NCBI GenBank assembly: GCA_949287075.1
Contig: CASEEU010000076.1
Span: 1-38,703, forward strand
Length of the DNA: 38,703 nt
Source: an uncultured Eubacteriales bacterium
Lineage (GTDB): Bacteria; Bacillota; Clostridia; TANB77; CAG-508
Direction: 5' to 3'
Shown here: positions 8,520 through 17,120 of the stretch, piece by piece
How the letters are laid out: every line of letters begins with the position of its first letter
Numbering within the stretch: the first letter of the stretch is position 1
Translations under genes and position numbers: made by a program
Notes under the pieces: model-generated
Seen by the model: the letters and a program-made list of their open reading frames with translations, nothing else
What the model was told of the DNA's origin: nothing
Database searches by the model: none

Positions 8520-9425
8520 TTATACTTTTCTCAATTTGGCCACAAAAAAGCCTTCATACAAATCAGATGGGCAAATACATAAAGTTCCATCAACAGAAGT
8601 TGGTAACAAGATGACATCTGTGAATTTGGATACATCTATTGGTAAGATTTCAATTTGTTTTAAATCAATAAATTTTCTTAAAATATTTTCATTTTCCTTA
8701 GCTAGAATAGAGCAAGTAGAATATACCATTTCATGACCAGGTTTTAATAAAGTAATTGCCTTTTTTAATAAATCAGATTGCACTTTTGAAGAACGATTTA
8801 CTAAATCTTCTGTAAAAGTGGATGCTAATTTTTTATCAAAAATAGAAACGGTTCCACTACCACTACAAGGAGCATCTAATAAAATTTTATCAAAAGAAAA
8901 GAAATTATCTAACTGTCTGGCATCTTTTATCATGACATTTACTCTATTAGCACCTTGCTTATTTAGGTTGTATTGTAATCTTTCTGCTCGAATCTTATTT
9001 TTCTCACAAGCTGTAATAAATGCTTTATTTTGAGAAAGGGCTAACATCTGTGTTGTTTTACCACCAGGAGCGGCAGCCATATCTAAAATATTTTCATTTT
9101 CTTTAGGAGATAGGACAAGTGGTGGAATCATAGAAGATAAACTTTGTAAATAGATTTCTCCGTTTTTGTAGATATTTAAATTTTTAATATTTTCTTCAGA
9201 GATATTTTTCATCATCAAAGCATCTTTATACCAACTAATTTCTTTATAAGAAATATGTAAGTTATCAAAAACTGTTTTCACGTTTTCTATATTTGTTTTT
9301 AAAGTATTTGCTCTTAAAGTGACAGGTCTTTTTTTAGAATATCCTTCTAGTATGATATTGGTTAAATTTTCTCCATATTGTTCTATTAAGTAATGATATA
9401 GAAATTCTGGTATATTGTGTATCAT
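8520..9425 (-). CDS. RsmB/RsmF-type RNA 5-methylcytosine methyltransferase
   Basis: A SAM-dependent methyltransferase of the NOL1/NOP2/Sun group, which methylates C5 of cytosine in rRNA or tRNA. Seen in the 301 residues: the SAM motif LDMAAAPGGKTT (114-125), motif IV DAPCSGSGT with Cys187, and motif VI STCS with Cys238; these two cysteines are the releasing and nucleophilic residues of the family. The C-terminus (DLYEGFFVAKLRK) is also typical. It lacks the N-terminal NusB-like domain of RsmB and the C-terminal extensions of RsmF, so the exact target base is not clear. An upstream in-frame ATG (9437) sits inside the GGAGG site, so the start is taken at 9425. Confidence 0.88.
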   Translation of the reverse strand: MIHNIPEFLYHYLIEQYGENLTNIILEGYSKKRPVTLRANTLKTNIENVKTVFDNLHISYKEISWYKDALMMKNISEENIKNLNIYKNGEIYLQSLSSMIPPLVLSPKENENILDMAAAPGGKTTQMLALSQNKAFITACEKNKIRAERLQYNLNKQGANRVNVMIKDARQLDNFFSFDKILLDAPCSGSGTVSIFDKKLASTFTEDLVNRSSKVQSDLLKKAITLLKPGHEMVYSTCSILAKENENILRKFIDLKQIEILPIDVSKFTDVILLPTSVDGTLCICPSDLYEGFFVAKLRKV

Positions 9426-9602
9426 AATTTCCTCCAAAAAATAATTGAATATTTATAAAAAGATATATATATCATACTATACAATGGAGAAAAAAGCAAA
9501 AAACTTGGAATAATCATCTTAAGCTTTTACGATTTAGATCAAAATTGTGTAAAAAATTGTCAGATAAACATATAGTTTTTTCGTGATTATTACTAAAAAC
9601 AG

Positions 9603-9631
9603 TTGATATTTTTTCCAATTTAATATAAAAT
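9603..9631 (+). promoter_or_regulatory. Promoter for the HD-domain gene
   Basis: TTGATA (9603-9608), 17 bases, TAAAAT (9626-9631), about 30 bases before the ATG at 9662. The remaining stretch from 9426, behind the methyltransferase start, is AT-rich and shows no gene. Confidence 0.6.
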
Positions 9632-9661
9632 CTATAAAGACTAACAATAAGGAGGATACAG

Positions 9662-10322
9662 ATGATTACTTTAGAAGATGTTAGAAAAAACGAAGAGGTA
9701 GAAGCATTAATAAAAGGTGCTCAAAAACAATTAGATGGTCTTCGGATATACAGAACATAGTCATAGACATATTTCTATTGTTTCAAAAAGAGCAGGCGAT
9801 ATTTTAGAAAAATTAGGATATCCAGAAAGAACAATAGAATTAGCTAAAATTGCAGGATATTTACATGATATCGGAAATTGTGTAAATCGAGTGGACCATG
9901 CACATAGTGGAGCAATTATGGCATTTAATATTTTAAAAGATATGGGAATGCCAGTAGAAGAAAGAACAGAAATTATGATGGCGATTGGAAATCATGATGA
10001 AAAAACAGGAACAGCAGTCAGTGATATATCAGCAGCCTTAATATTAGCAGATAAGTCAGATGTGCATAGAGATAGAGTGACAAATCAGAATTTATCAACG
10101 TTTGATATTCATGATAGAGTAAATTATGCTGTAACAAATGCTAACTTAGAATTAAATGCAGAAGAACGAAAAGTAGTATTTAATTTAACAATAGACACGA
10201 AATTATGTCCAGTTTTAGATTATTTTGAAATATTTATGGATAGAACGATGATGAGTAAGTATGCAGCAAAATATTTAAAAATTTGGTTTGAACTCATTAT
10301 TAATAATACAAAGTTATTATAA
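9662..10322 (+). pseudogene. HD-domain phosphohydrolase, interrupted by a +1 frameshift near codon 27
   Basis: AAGGAGG at 9649-9655 points to an ATG at 9662 encoding MITLEDVRKNEEVEALIKG and reaching GGT at 9737; the frame then hits a stop at 9758. The continuation lies in the +1 frame from GGA at 9744. Removing one T from GGTCTTCGGA restores a 219-residue protein, ...QLDGLGYTEHSHRH.... The rest is intact, with metal-binding HD motifs HSHRH, YLHDIGN, DHAHSGA and GNHDE, a metal-dependent phosphohydrolase of unknown substrate (nucleotides or cyclic nucleotides are usual). The break point CUU CGG resembles +1 recoding sites, so this may be decay, sequence error or programmed frameshifting. The secD gene follows after 78 bases. 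Confidence 0.8.
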
Positions 10323-10400
10323 GAAAAGCATACATGAAGTATCAAGATAAAAGTAGATTTTTTCTATATAATAAAAACAATAAAGAAAGGAAAGAGAACA

Positions 10401-11888
10401 ATGAAAAAAATAAAAATAATCACAATGATTGTATTAATTATCTTAATAGCAATGGTTTCATTTTTTGGAGTATATACACAAGTACAAAATAGAATGGAAA
10501 ACCAAGTAAGAGAATATGCATTAGACATGGATTTAGATGGTGCTAGATATGTAAGACTATCTGTAAATAAAGAAAGCACAGATGTTATAAAAGATGCTGA
10601 AGGAAATGAAGTTGAAACAGATGAAGAAATGACAGATGAACAAATAGCAGAAAATGGATATACAAAAGAAAGTGTTCCTAATAATAGTGAAGATGTTTTA
10701 ACTGTGGAAAATTATGAAAAGACAAAGAAGATTATTGCTGAAAGATTAGAAACTCAAGTTGTAGGAGAATATGAAATATCTTTAGATAACGAAACAGGAT
10801 ATATATTAGTTCAAATACCAGAAAATACGCATACAGATACTTTTGTAAGCAATATGAACACAGTAGGAAAATTTGAAATCATCGATGCAAGCACAAAAGA
10901 AGTATTAATGGATAATAATGATATTAAAAAAGTAAATGTTATGTATGGATCAGATTCTACAACATCAACAAGTGGAACAACTGTATATTTAAATATAGAA
11001 TTTAATAAACAAGGTACTGAAAAGCTAGAAAATATTAGTAATACTTATGTAAAAACTGAAGAAGATACAACTAATACAACAGCAGAAGATACCAATACAA
11101 CAGCAGAAGATACAAATACAGCAGAAACTGAAAACACGACAACAGAAGATGGAACTTCAGCTGAAACAGATACACCAGAAGCAAAAGAAATAACGATGAA
11201 AATTGATGATGAAGAAATCATGACAACTAGTTTTGATGAACCAATAGAAAATGGTAGATTACAATTATCAATGGGGACAGCGACAACAGATGTAGGAACT
11301 TTACAAGATAATATATCAAGAGCAACATCAATAGCAAGTGTATTAGATTCAGGAAATTTACCAATCCAATATGATATTGCACTAAATGAATATGTATTAT
11401 CAGATATAACCAATACACATATTGAATATTTAGCATTGGCAGTTGGAATTGTTCTATTAATAGGATTTATTATATTGATTGTTAGATATAGAGTTAATGG
11501 ATTGTTATCAGCAATCGCGTTTATCGGATTAATCAGTTTATATCTATTAGTAATTCGATATACAAATGTTAGTGTATCTATTCAAGGAATCGTAGGAATA
11601 ATTGTAACCATTATATTAAACTATATATTTGTCAATAAAATATTATTAACAATCAAGAAAAGTGAAAATAATAAAAAACTAGCAACTATAAAAGAAGGAA
11701 TAAAAGAAAGTTACAAAGAATTCTTTATGAAACTAATACCAATTTGCATATCTGTAATTGTATTTTGTTTTATAAATTGGACAACTATTAGTAGTTTTGG
11801 AATGGTAATGTTCTGGGGAATTACATTAATTGCCTTATATAATTATTTGATTACAGCAACAATGTTAAAAGTAAAAGCAGAAAAATAG
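10401..11888 (+). CDS. secD: SecD-like protein-export subunit, divergent
   Basis: SecD works with SecF to pull exported proteins through SecYEG using the proton gradient. The 495 residues have an N-terminal membrane helix (about 5-24), the SecD-like start of the first periplasmic domain (DMDLDGARYVRL, aligned with the usual DLKGGLRV region), a large extracytoplasmic part, then five membrane helices from about 343. Odd points: a low-complexity Thr/Glu/Asp linker at 218-262, encoded by a 21-base tandem repeat at 11073-11113; and the fourth membrane helix reads GIVGIIVTIILNYIFVNK where SecD normally has a conserved Asp in a VDAN motif followed by FER. The secF-like gene follows after 13 bases. 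Confidence 0.8.
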   Translation: MKKIKIITMIVLIILIAMVSFFGVYTQVQNRMENQVREYALDMDLDGARYVRLSVNKESTDVIKDAEGNEVETDEEMTDEQIAENGYTKESVPNNSEDVLTVENYEKTKKIIAERLETQVVGEYEISLDNETGYILVQIPENTHTDTFVSNMNTVGKFEIIDASTKEVLMDNNDIKKVNVMYGSDSTTSTSGTTVYLNIEFNKQGTEKLENISNTYVKTEEDTTNTTAEDTNTTAEDTNTAETENTTTEDGTSAETDTPEAKEITMKIDDEEIMTTSFDEPIENGRLQLSMGTATTDVGTLQDNISRATSIASVLDSGNLPIQYDIALNEYVLSDITNTHIEYLALAVGIVLLIGFIILIVRYRVNGLLSAIAFIGLISLYLLVIRYTNVSVSIQGIVGIIVTIILNYIFVNKILLTIKKSENNKKLATIKEGIKESYKEFFMKLIPICISVIVFCFINWTTISSFGMVMFWGITLIALYNYLITATMLKVKAEK

Positions 11889-11901
11889 GAGGTATTTACA
11901 G

Positions 11902-12579
11902 ATGAAACAATTCATAAAAAGTAAGCAACTAAAAATTATATTAATTACATTGGTAATCATAGCAGGAATTGTCATGATTGCTGTAAAAGGATTTAACTTT
12001 GATTTAAAATATCAAGATACACAAAGAGTAGAATTATATTTAAAAACAGAATTTAATATATCTGATATTAAACAAATTACAAATGAAGTATTTGGAAATC
12101 AAAAAGTTATGATACAAAAAGTAGAAGTTTTTGAAGATTCTGTTTCTATTACAACTACATCTATATCAGACGAACAAAAAAATAATTTAATTACAAAAGT
12201 TAATGAAAAATATGGAACAGAATTAACAGCAGAGGATACAACAGTTGAAGATATAGGGCATACAAGAGGAAGAGATATTATAAAACCATATATTGTACCA
12301 TTTGCAATTGCAGTCATTATTGTATTAATCTATTTAGGAATTCGTTATTATAAACTAAATGTAGCAAAGGTAATTGCAAAAAGTATAGGAATTATGGTAT
12401 TGGCTCAAGTTCTATTATTTAGTGTGATTGCCATTACAAGAATACCAATTGGAAGATTGACAATTCCTATGGTAATATTAGTATATTTATTAACTTTATT
12501 TGGAATAACAACGAAATTTGAAAAAGATTTATCTAAAAAGAAATTAGAAGAAAATAAAGATAAAAGTAAAAAGAAATAA
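11902..12579 (+). CDS. secF: SecF-like protein-export subunit, short and divergent
   Basis: Position directly after secD, an N-terminal membrane helix (about 10-28) and FNFDLKYQDTQRVELYL, which aligns with the normal GLDFTGG start of the SecF periplasmic domain, support SecF. At 225 residues it is far shorter than usual (about 290-320). Only four membrane helices are visible (about 10-28, 131-149, 157-180 and 186-203), so the last two of SecF seem to be missing, including the conserved NDTIVVFDR region. The end is a Lys-rich tail. AGGAGG precedes the ATG. There is no sign of a frameshift: the frame ends naturally just before a large inverted repeat. Confidence 0.75.
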   Translation: MKQFIKSKQLKIILITLVIIAGIVMIAVKGFNFDLKYQDTQRVELYLKTEFNISDIKQITNEVFGNQKVMIQKVEVFEDSVSITTTSISDEQKNNLITKVNEKYGTELTAEDTTVEDIGHTRGRDIIKPYIVPFAIAVIIVLIYLGIRYYKLNVAKVIAKSIGIMVLAQVLLFSVIAITRIPIGRLTIPMVILVYLLTLFGITTKFEKDLSKKKLEENKDKSKKK

Positions 12580-12586
12580 ATTATCT

Positions 12587-12730
12587 AAATGATAAATATC
12601 CATTATTTTTTAATACCTTGTGTGTCGCAACCTATAGAAATAAATAATTGTAGGTTGCTCCAATCGCACTCGCCTTTGGCTCGTTTGGTCGCTTACGCGG
12701 TATTGCAAAAATAATGGATATTTATTATTT
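12587..12730. repeat. Large inverted-repeat element between convergent secF and mutS2
   Basis: The outer arms are 12587-12617 and 12699-12730: AAATGATAAATATCCATTAT matches the complement of the right arm with few mismatches. Nested inside is a second stem, GCAACCTA (12628-12635) with TAGGTTGC (12651-12658), and a GC-rich stretch at 12661-12698 whose base composition differs sharply from the surroundings. It lies exactly between two converging genes and may end both, but it is much larger than a terminator. Confidence 0.7.
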
Positions 12731-12749
12731 AATATATAAAAATTAAAGT

Positions 12750-15113
12750 TTATTTCAATGTAACAACGGTTACTCCCATTTCACCTTCACCAAAAGTACC
12801 TAATCGGAAAGATTTTACATGAGAATTGTTTTTTAAAAATTGGTGAATACCATTTTTTAGTTTTCCTGTACCTTTTCCATGGATAATTCTAACCGTTTCT
12901 AATTTTGACAAAGCACAATCATCTAAAAATTTGTCAATTACAAAATTAGCTTCTTCTATATTCATACCAATGACATTGATTTCTGGTTTAATATTTCTAC
13001 TTTTAGAAATATGAGTAGAAGTATGTATGTTTTTAGAAGTATTAGAATTTTGAACAGTTTTTGGATTTTGCAAAACATTTACTTTTACATTCATTTTCAT
13101 ACTACCAATTTGAACCTGGACTTCATGATTTCTTGAAACATGGGAAAGAACAATTCCATTTTGATTAAATGAAGTAACAAACACTTCTTTTCCTGGTATA
13201 ATTTCTTCTGTTGAAATAGAATTGACTTGAGAAGTATTTTCAGAAATATTTGGCTCTAATTGGATATCTTTAATTTTTTTATTTAAAGAATTTCTTACAG
13301 TATCGATTTCTTTAAAATCTTTTACATTTGATAATTCTTTAATCAATTCATTCGCATCTTCTTTGGCTTCTAATAAAATATTTCTAGCTTTTATTTTTGC
13401 ATTATTTAGTATTTCTTTTTCTTGTCTTTCTTTTTCAAGATTTTCTCTTTGCAATCTTTGTTTTAATATAGAAATTTGTTCAGATTCTGCTAACATTTTT
13501 GCTTTTTCTTTTTCAATGAATTGTTTATCATCATAAATATTTTTTAAAAGTTCTTCAAAGGTGATATCATTTGAAGACATAAGGTTTTTGGCTTTTTGAA
13601 TAATCGATGTATCTAAACCTAATTTTTGGCTAATTTCAAAAGCATTACTTTTTCCAGGAACACCAATTAATAGTTTATAGGTAGGTGATAATGTTTCAAC
13701 ATCAAATTCAACAGAAGCATTTTCAAATCCAGAAGTGGTCATTGCATATTTTTTTAACTCTTGATAATGAGTAGTGGCAATGGTAAGAGCACCCATATTT
13801 TTAAAGTAGGCTAATATAGAAATAGCCAAATTCGCACCTTCTACAGGATCAGTTCCAGAGCCTAGTTCATCTACTAGAATTAAAGAATTTTCATTTGCAT
13901 GTTTTGTAATATCTACAATATTGGTCATGTGAGAAGAAAAGGTACTTAAAGAATCAGCAATACTTTGATCATCACCAATATCTGCAAAGATATGTTCAAA
14001 TACAAATATACTAGACGTTTCATCAGCTGGAATATTTAATCCACTGCAAGCCATGCAAGTAAGAAGTCCAGCCGTTTTTAAGGTTACTGTTTTTCCACCT
14101 GTATTAGGACCAGTAATTAACAATGTAGAAAAATCTTTTCCAAGTTCTATAGAAATAGGAACGACTTTGTTTTTATCGATTAAAGGATGTCTAGCATTGA
14201 TTAGATGAATTTCTTTGTTAGTATTGATCATTGGCGTAATTCCTGAAATGGCTTTAGAATATTTTGCTTTTGCAAATATAAAATCTAAAGTACCAATGAC
14301 TTCCATATCTGTTTTTAGCTCTTCTATATATGGATAGAAAAGAGAAGTTAATTGTTGTAATATTTTTTCGATTTCAACTTCTTCCTCTAATCGTAATTGA
14401 TTAATTTCATTGTTCAATTCAAAGATAGAAATAGGTTCTATAAATAAAGTAGAACCAGCATTAGAAACATCATGTACAAAGCCTTTTACTTGACTTCTGT
14501 ATTCTTCTTTGATAGGAATAACAAATCGTTCATTTCGAATGGTTACCACATTTTCCTGTACATATTTTGAAAAGGAAGATGAGTGAATCATCGTATTTAA
14601 TTTAGAACGAATCTCTTGTTCTAAGTTCCTAATTTTCTTTCTAATTTTCTGCAATTCTGGAGAAGCTTTATCATCTATTGTATTTTCATCAATAATAGAA
14701 GAGGAAATCTTAGAGATGACGCCTTCATTGGTATATAAACTAGAGAATAAACTTTCTAAAATTGGAAAATCATTTTTTTCAATATAATCTTTTGAAAAAT
14801 AAGTTTTTAAATTTTTGGCACATAGAAAAATGGTATTCAAATCTAATAATCCTTTTATGGTTAAGCTTTGAGAGCTCTCTAAATTGATTAAATAGATATG
14901 AATATCTTGGATATCATAAAAAGAAGGAACTGAATTTTTGTAGATTAAATTTACAGCTTCCTCAGTTTCAGCTAATTTTTGTTTTACAATATTCATATCA
15001 TGATATATTTGTAAATTCATAGTAAGTTCTTTTCCTAAATAGGTAGAACAATATTTACTTAAATTTTCTAATACTTTATGAAATTCTAGTTTGGATATAT
15101 AGTGAGTATTCAT
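12750..15113 (-). CDS. mutS2: Endonuclease/ATPase MutS2
   Basis: MutS2 is a MutS relative without mismatch-recognition domains. It limits homologous recombination and in Bacillus splits collided ribosomes. The 787 residues show the full layout: N-terminal helical core, clamp, ATPase with Walker A GPNTGGKT (335-342), Walker B LVDELGSGTDP, and ATTHYQELKKYA; a long charged coiled coil (about 510-630); a KOW-like segment; and a C-terminal Smr nuclease domain (about 710-787) with VIGMNIEEA and IHGKGTGKLKNGI. The length is normal. AAAGGA lies about ten bases before the ATG. Confidence 0.96.
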   Translation of the reverse strand: MNTHYISKLEFHKVLENLSKYCSTYLGKELTMNLQIYHDMNIVKQKLAETEEAVNLIYKNSVPSFYDIQDIHIYLINLESSQSLTIKGLLDLNTIFLCAKNLKTYFSKDYIEKNDFPILESLFSSLYTNEGVISKISSSIIDENTIDDKASPELQKIRKKIRNLEQEIRSKLNTMIHSSSFSKYVQENVVTIRNERFVIPIKEEYRSQVKGFVHDVSNAGSTLFIEPISIFELNNEINQLRLEEEVEIEKILQQLTSLFYPYIEELKTDMEVIGTLDFIFAKAKYSKAISGITPMINTNKEIHLINARHPLIDKNKVVPISIELGKDFSTLLITGPNTGGKTVTLKTAGLLTCMACSGLNIPADETSSIFVFEHIFADIGDDQSIADSLSTFSSHMTNIVDITKHANENSLILVDELGSGTDPVEGANLAISILAYFKNMGALTIATTHYQELKKYAMTTSGFENASVEFDVETLSPTYKLLIGVPGKSNAFEISQKLGLDTSIIQKAKNLMSSNDITFEELLKNIYDDKQFIEKEKAKMLAESEQISILKQRLQRENLEKERQEKEILNNAKIKARNILLEAKEDANELIKELSNVKDFKEIDTVRNSLNKKIKDIQLEPNISENTSQVNSISTEEIIPGKEVFVTSFNQNGIVLSHVSRNHEVQVQIGSMKMNVKVNVLQNPKTVQNSNTSKNIHTSTHISKSRNIKPEINVIGMNIEEANFVIDKFLDDCALSKLETVRIIHGKGTGKLKNGIHQFLKNNSHVKSFRLGTFGEGEMGVTVVTLK

Positions 15114-15209
15114 ATAGATAAATTCCTTTCATATATATGATTAAAATAAACATAATATATATAATTATACAAGGATTTTGCAAAATAGTCAAAAAATTGA
15201 TGTTTATGC

Positions 15210-15238
15210 TTGAAAGGAGATTGAAATTGGTATATAAT
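15210..15238 (+). promoter_or_regulatory. Promoter for the HAD phosphatase gene
   Basis: TTGAAA (15210-15215), 17 bases, TATAAT (15233-15238). Transcription would start near 15245, so the first in-frame ATG (15254) would have almost no leader, favouring the start at 15281. Confidence 0.8.
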
Positions 15239-15280
15239 TTTTAAAATAAAAAAATGATATATAGAAAAAAGGGAAAAAGC

Positions 15281-15955
15281 ATGAAAAAGATAAAGAAAAA
15301 ATTAATAATATTTGATGTGGATGGAACCATATGGGATAGTGAAAAAGATGTATTTTTAGCATTTAATCATACATTAAAAACAAACATGAACAAGGAAATT
15401 ACAAAAGAAGAATTTCAAACATTAGCAGGATTACCTTTAGGAGACATGTTTAAACATGTTTTACCAGAAGATAAAAAAGAATTATTTAGTGAATATGAAA
15501 AGAAATATCGAAAATATTATATAGATGAAAGTCATTATGTTGATGAAACAACACTTTTTGCAAATGTAAAAGAAACTTTAGAAAATTTGAAAAAACAAGG
15601 TTTTTATATGGCAGTAGCTTCTAGTAAACCCAAAAGAATTTTAGATAAAATGGTGGAATATTTTTATCTAGACGAATTTCAATTGGTTGTAGGAACAGGA
15701 GAGAGTCATCTAAAGCATAAACCAGATCCGGAATCTTTGAATTATATTATGCATCAATTCCATGTTTCAAAAGAAGAAGCAGTCATGGTGGGAGATACAA
15801 AAGCAGATATGATGGCGGGTAAGAATGCAGGAATGGATACAATTGCTGTCACATATGGTTATGAAAATATAGAAATCTTAAAAAAGACCATGCCTACATT
15901 TATAATAGATGATTTTAAAACATTACAAGACATTGTAGTATATAAACATGATTAA
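15281..15955 (+). CDS. HAD-family phosphatase (phosphoglycolate phosphatase-like)
   Basis: A 224-residue cytoplasmic haloacid dehalogenase-type hydrolase. Motif I is IIFDVDGTIWDS (nucleophile Asp and acid/base Asp), motif II is VASSKP, and motifs III/IV are KHKPDPE and MVGDTKADMMAGKNAG. A helical cap domain lies after motif I (about residues 15-85). This is the layout of phosphoglycolate phosphatase, PpaX and beta-phosphoglucomutase relatives; the substrate cannot be told from sequence. An upstream ATG at 15254 is in frame but lacks a ribosome site; the ATG at 15281 follows AAAAAAGGGA. It converges on the small acidic gene and shares its terminator. Confidence 0.85.
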   Translation: MKKIKKKLIIFDVDGTIWDSEKDVFLAFNHTLKTNMNKEITKEEFQTLAGLPLGDMFKHVLPEDKKELFSEYEKKYRKYYIDESHYVDETTLFANVKETLENLKKQGFYMAVASSKPKRILDKMVEYFYLDEFQLVVGTGESHLKHKPDPESLNYIMHQFHVSKEEAVMVGDTKADMMAGKNAGMDTIAVTYGYENIEILKKTMPTFIIDDFKTLQDIVVYKHD

Positions 15956-15980
15956 AATCAAAAAGATAATATATGTAATA

Positions 15981-16037
15981 AAAAACGATTCTATCAATAT
16001 ACAAAGTAAAATGGTATTATTATAGAATCGTTTTTTT
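15981..16037. terminator. Bidirectional terminator between convergent genes
   Basis: AACGATTCTAT at about 15984-15994 pairs with ATAGAATCGTT, preceded by an A-run and followed by seven T. The loop is long (about 27 bases). Confidence 0.8.
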
Positions 16038-16067
16038 ATTGTTCACATGTTTTTTTAAATTAAAAAA

Positions 16068-16256
16068 TTATTCTTCCTCTTTTTCATTTGCATCATCATC
16101 TTCATCATCTTTTTTTTCTTTAGGAATAACAATGTTTTTAGGTTTTTTATCATCTGTATTTTTAGGCTTCATTGGGCTAATATGATTATGTACAGGAGAG
16201 ATATCTAAATCCTTATCATCACCTGATATAATTTCTATTTTTTTATCTTCACTCAT
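16068..16256 (-). CDS. Small highly charged protein, unknown function
   Basis: A 62-residue protein that I do not recognise. It is almost wholly polar: it begins MSEDKKIEIISGDDKDLD, has a His/Pro centre (SPVHNHISPMKPK), a Lys stretch and ends in an Asp/Glu run. It is probably disordered. Evidence that it is real: a strong AAGGAGGT site nine bases before the ATG, a good promoter (16285-16313) and a terminator. No membrane segment, cysteines or known motif can be seen. Confidence 0.7.
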   Translation of the reverse strand: MSEDKKIEIISGDDKDLDISPVHNHISPMKPKNTDDKKPKNIVIPKEKKDDEDDDANEKEEE

Positions 16257-16284
16257 AGGAATTACCTCCTTAGTATTTTTTTAT

Positions 16285-16313
16285 ATAGTAGCATATAAAA
16301 TTAAAAAGTTCAA
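16285..16313 (-). promoter_or_regulatory. Promoter of the small acidic-protein gene
   Basis: Read on the minus strand: TTGAAC (16313-16308), 17 bases, TACTAT (16290-16285), about 30 bases before the ATG. Confidence 0.65.
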
Positions 16314-16350
16314 GAAAAAAATAGAAGTTACATAAAATTCTTTAAACCCC

Positions 16351-16379
16351 TTGACACGACAAGCTTTTTTTGACATAAT
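16351..16379 (+). promoter_or_regulatory. Promoter of scpB-proS
   Basis: TTGACA (16351-16356), 17 bases, CATAAT (16374-16379), 30 bases before the scpB ATG. It is back to back with the minus-strand promoter at 16285-16313. Confidence 0.85.
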
Positions 16380-16409
16380 ATATAGTAAATTTGAAAAGTA
16401 GGAGAGTAT

Positions 16410-17084
16410 ATGGAGATAGAGAAATCAAAAGCAATTATTGAGGCCATATTATTTGCGGCGGGAAGAATTGTGAAAACGAGTGAATTGATATTTGCTTTAG
16501 AAAAAAATGAAGAAGAAATTCACACAATTATGAAAAGCATGCAAGAAGACTGCAAAGAGAATAATCGAGGAATAGAAATTATACAAGTGGAAGATGGCTA
16601 TCAATTAGCAACTAAAAAAGACTTATATGAATATATATATCCAATTTTAGATAAGAGAACCAAACCAAATTTATCAACAGCATCATTGGAAACATTATCT
16701 ATTATTGCATATAACCCTAGAATAACAAGAGCAGAAATCGAAGCAATCAGAGGTGTATCAGCAGATGCTTGTGTTTATAAATTATTAGAATATGGACTAA
16801 TAGAAGAAGCAGGAAAAATAGATTTACCTGGAAAACCAATGTCATATAAGACAACAGACGAATTTTTGAAGATGTTTGGATATCAGTCATTAAAAGACTT
16901 ACCAGAATTGCCAAGATATAAATTAGATAGTAATCAACAAATTGTGATTGATGAATTAATAGAAAATGAAGAAAACCATAATACAGAAGATAATATAGTT
17001 CAAAAAGAAGAAGTAAATGAACCTCATAGTAAACAAGAGGCTCCAATGCCCGAAAGGGAAGGGGTAAGTGATTTTCAAAAATAA
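16410..17084 (+). CDS. scpB: Segregation and condensation protein B
   Basis: ScpB is the winged-helix partner of ScpA in the SMC condensin complex that compacts and segregates the chromosome. The 224 residues include the family start (AIIEAILFAAGRIVKTSEL), the conserved middle (SLETLSIIAYNPRITRAEIE and IRGVSADACVYKLLEYGLI) and GKPMSYKTTDEFLKMFG. The usual length is about 190; here a C-terminal acidic tail (about 185-224) is added. GGAG precedes the ATG. Most Firmicutes have scpA directly upstream; here it is absent and scpB starts a two-gene unit with proS 36 bases downstream. Confidence 0.95.
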   Translation: MEIEKSKAIIEAILFAAGRIVKTSELIFALEKNEEEIHTIMKSMQEDCKENNRGIEIIQVEDGYQLATKKDLYEYIYPILDKRTKPNLSTASLETLSIIAYNPRITRAEIEAIRGVSADACVYKLLEYGLIEEAGKIDLPGKPMSYKTTDEFLKMFGYQSLKDLPELPRYKLDSNQQIVIDELIENEENHNTEDNIVQKEEVNEPHSKQEAPMPEREGVSDFQK

Positions 17085-17120
17085 AAAATAAATAAATGAA
17101 TTATGAGGAGAGATGAAAAA

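Noticed and set aside
11045..11413. Long minus-strand open frame (122 codons) opposite secD
   Set aside because: A shadow of the Thr/Asp/Glu repeat region of secD; the product is a low-complexity Val/Ser string with no ribosome site.
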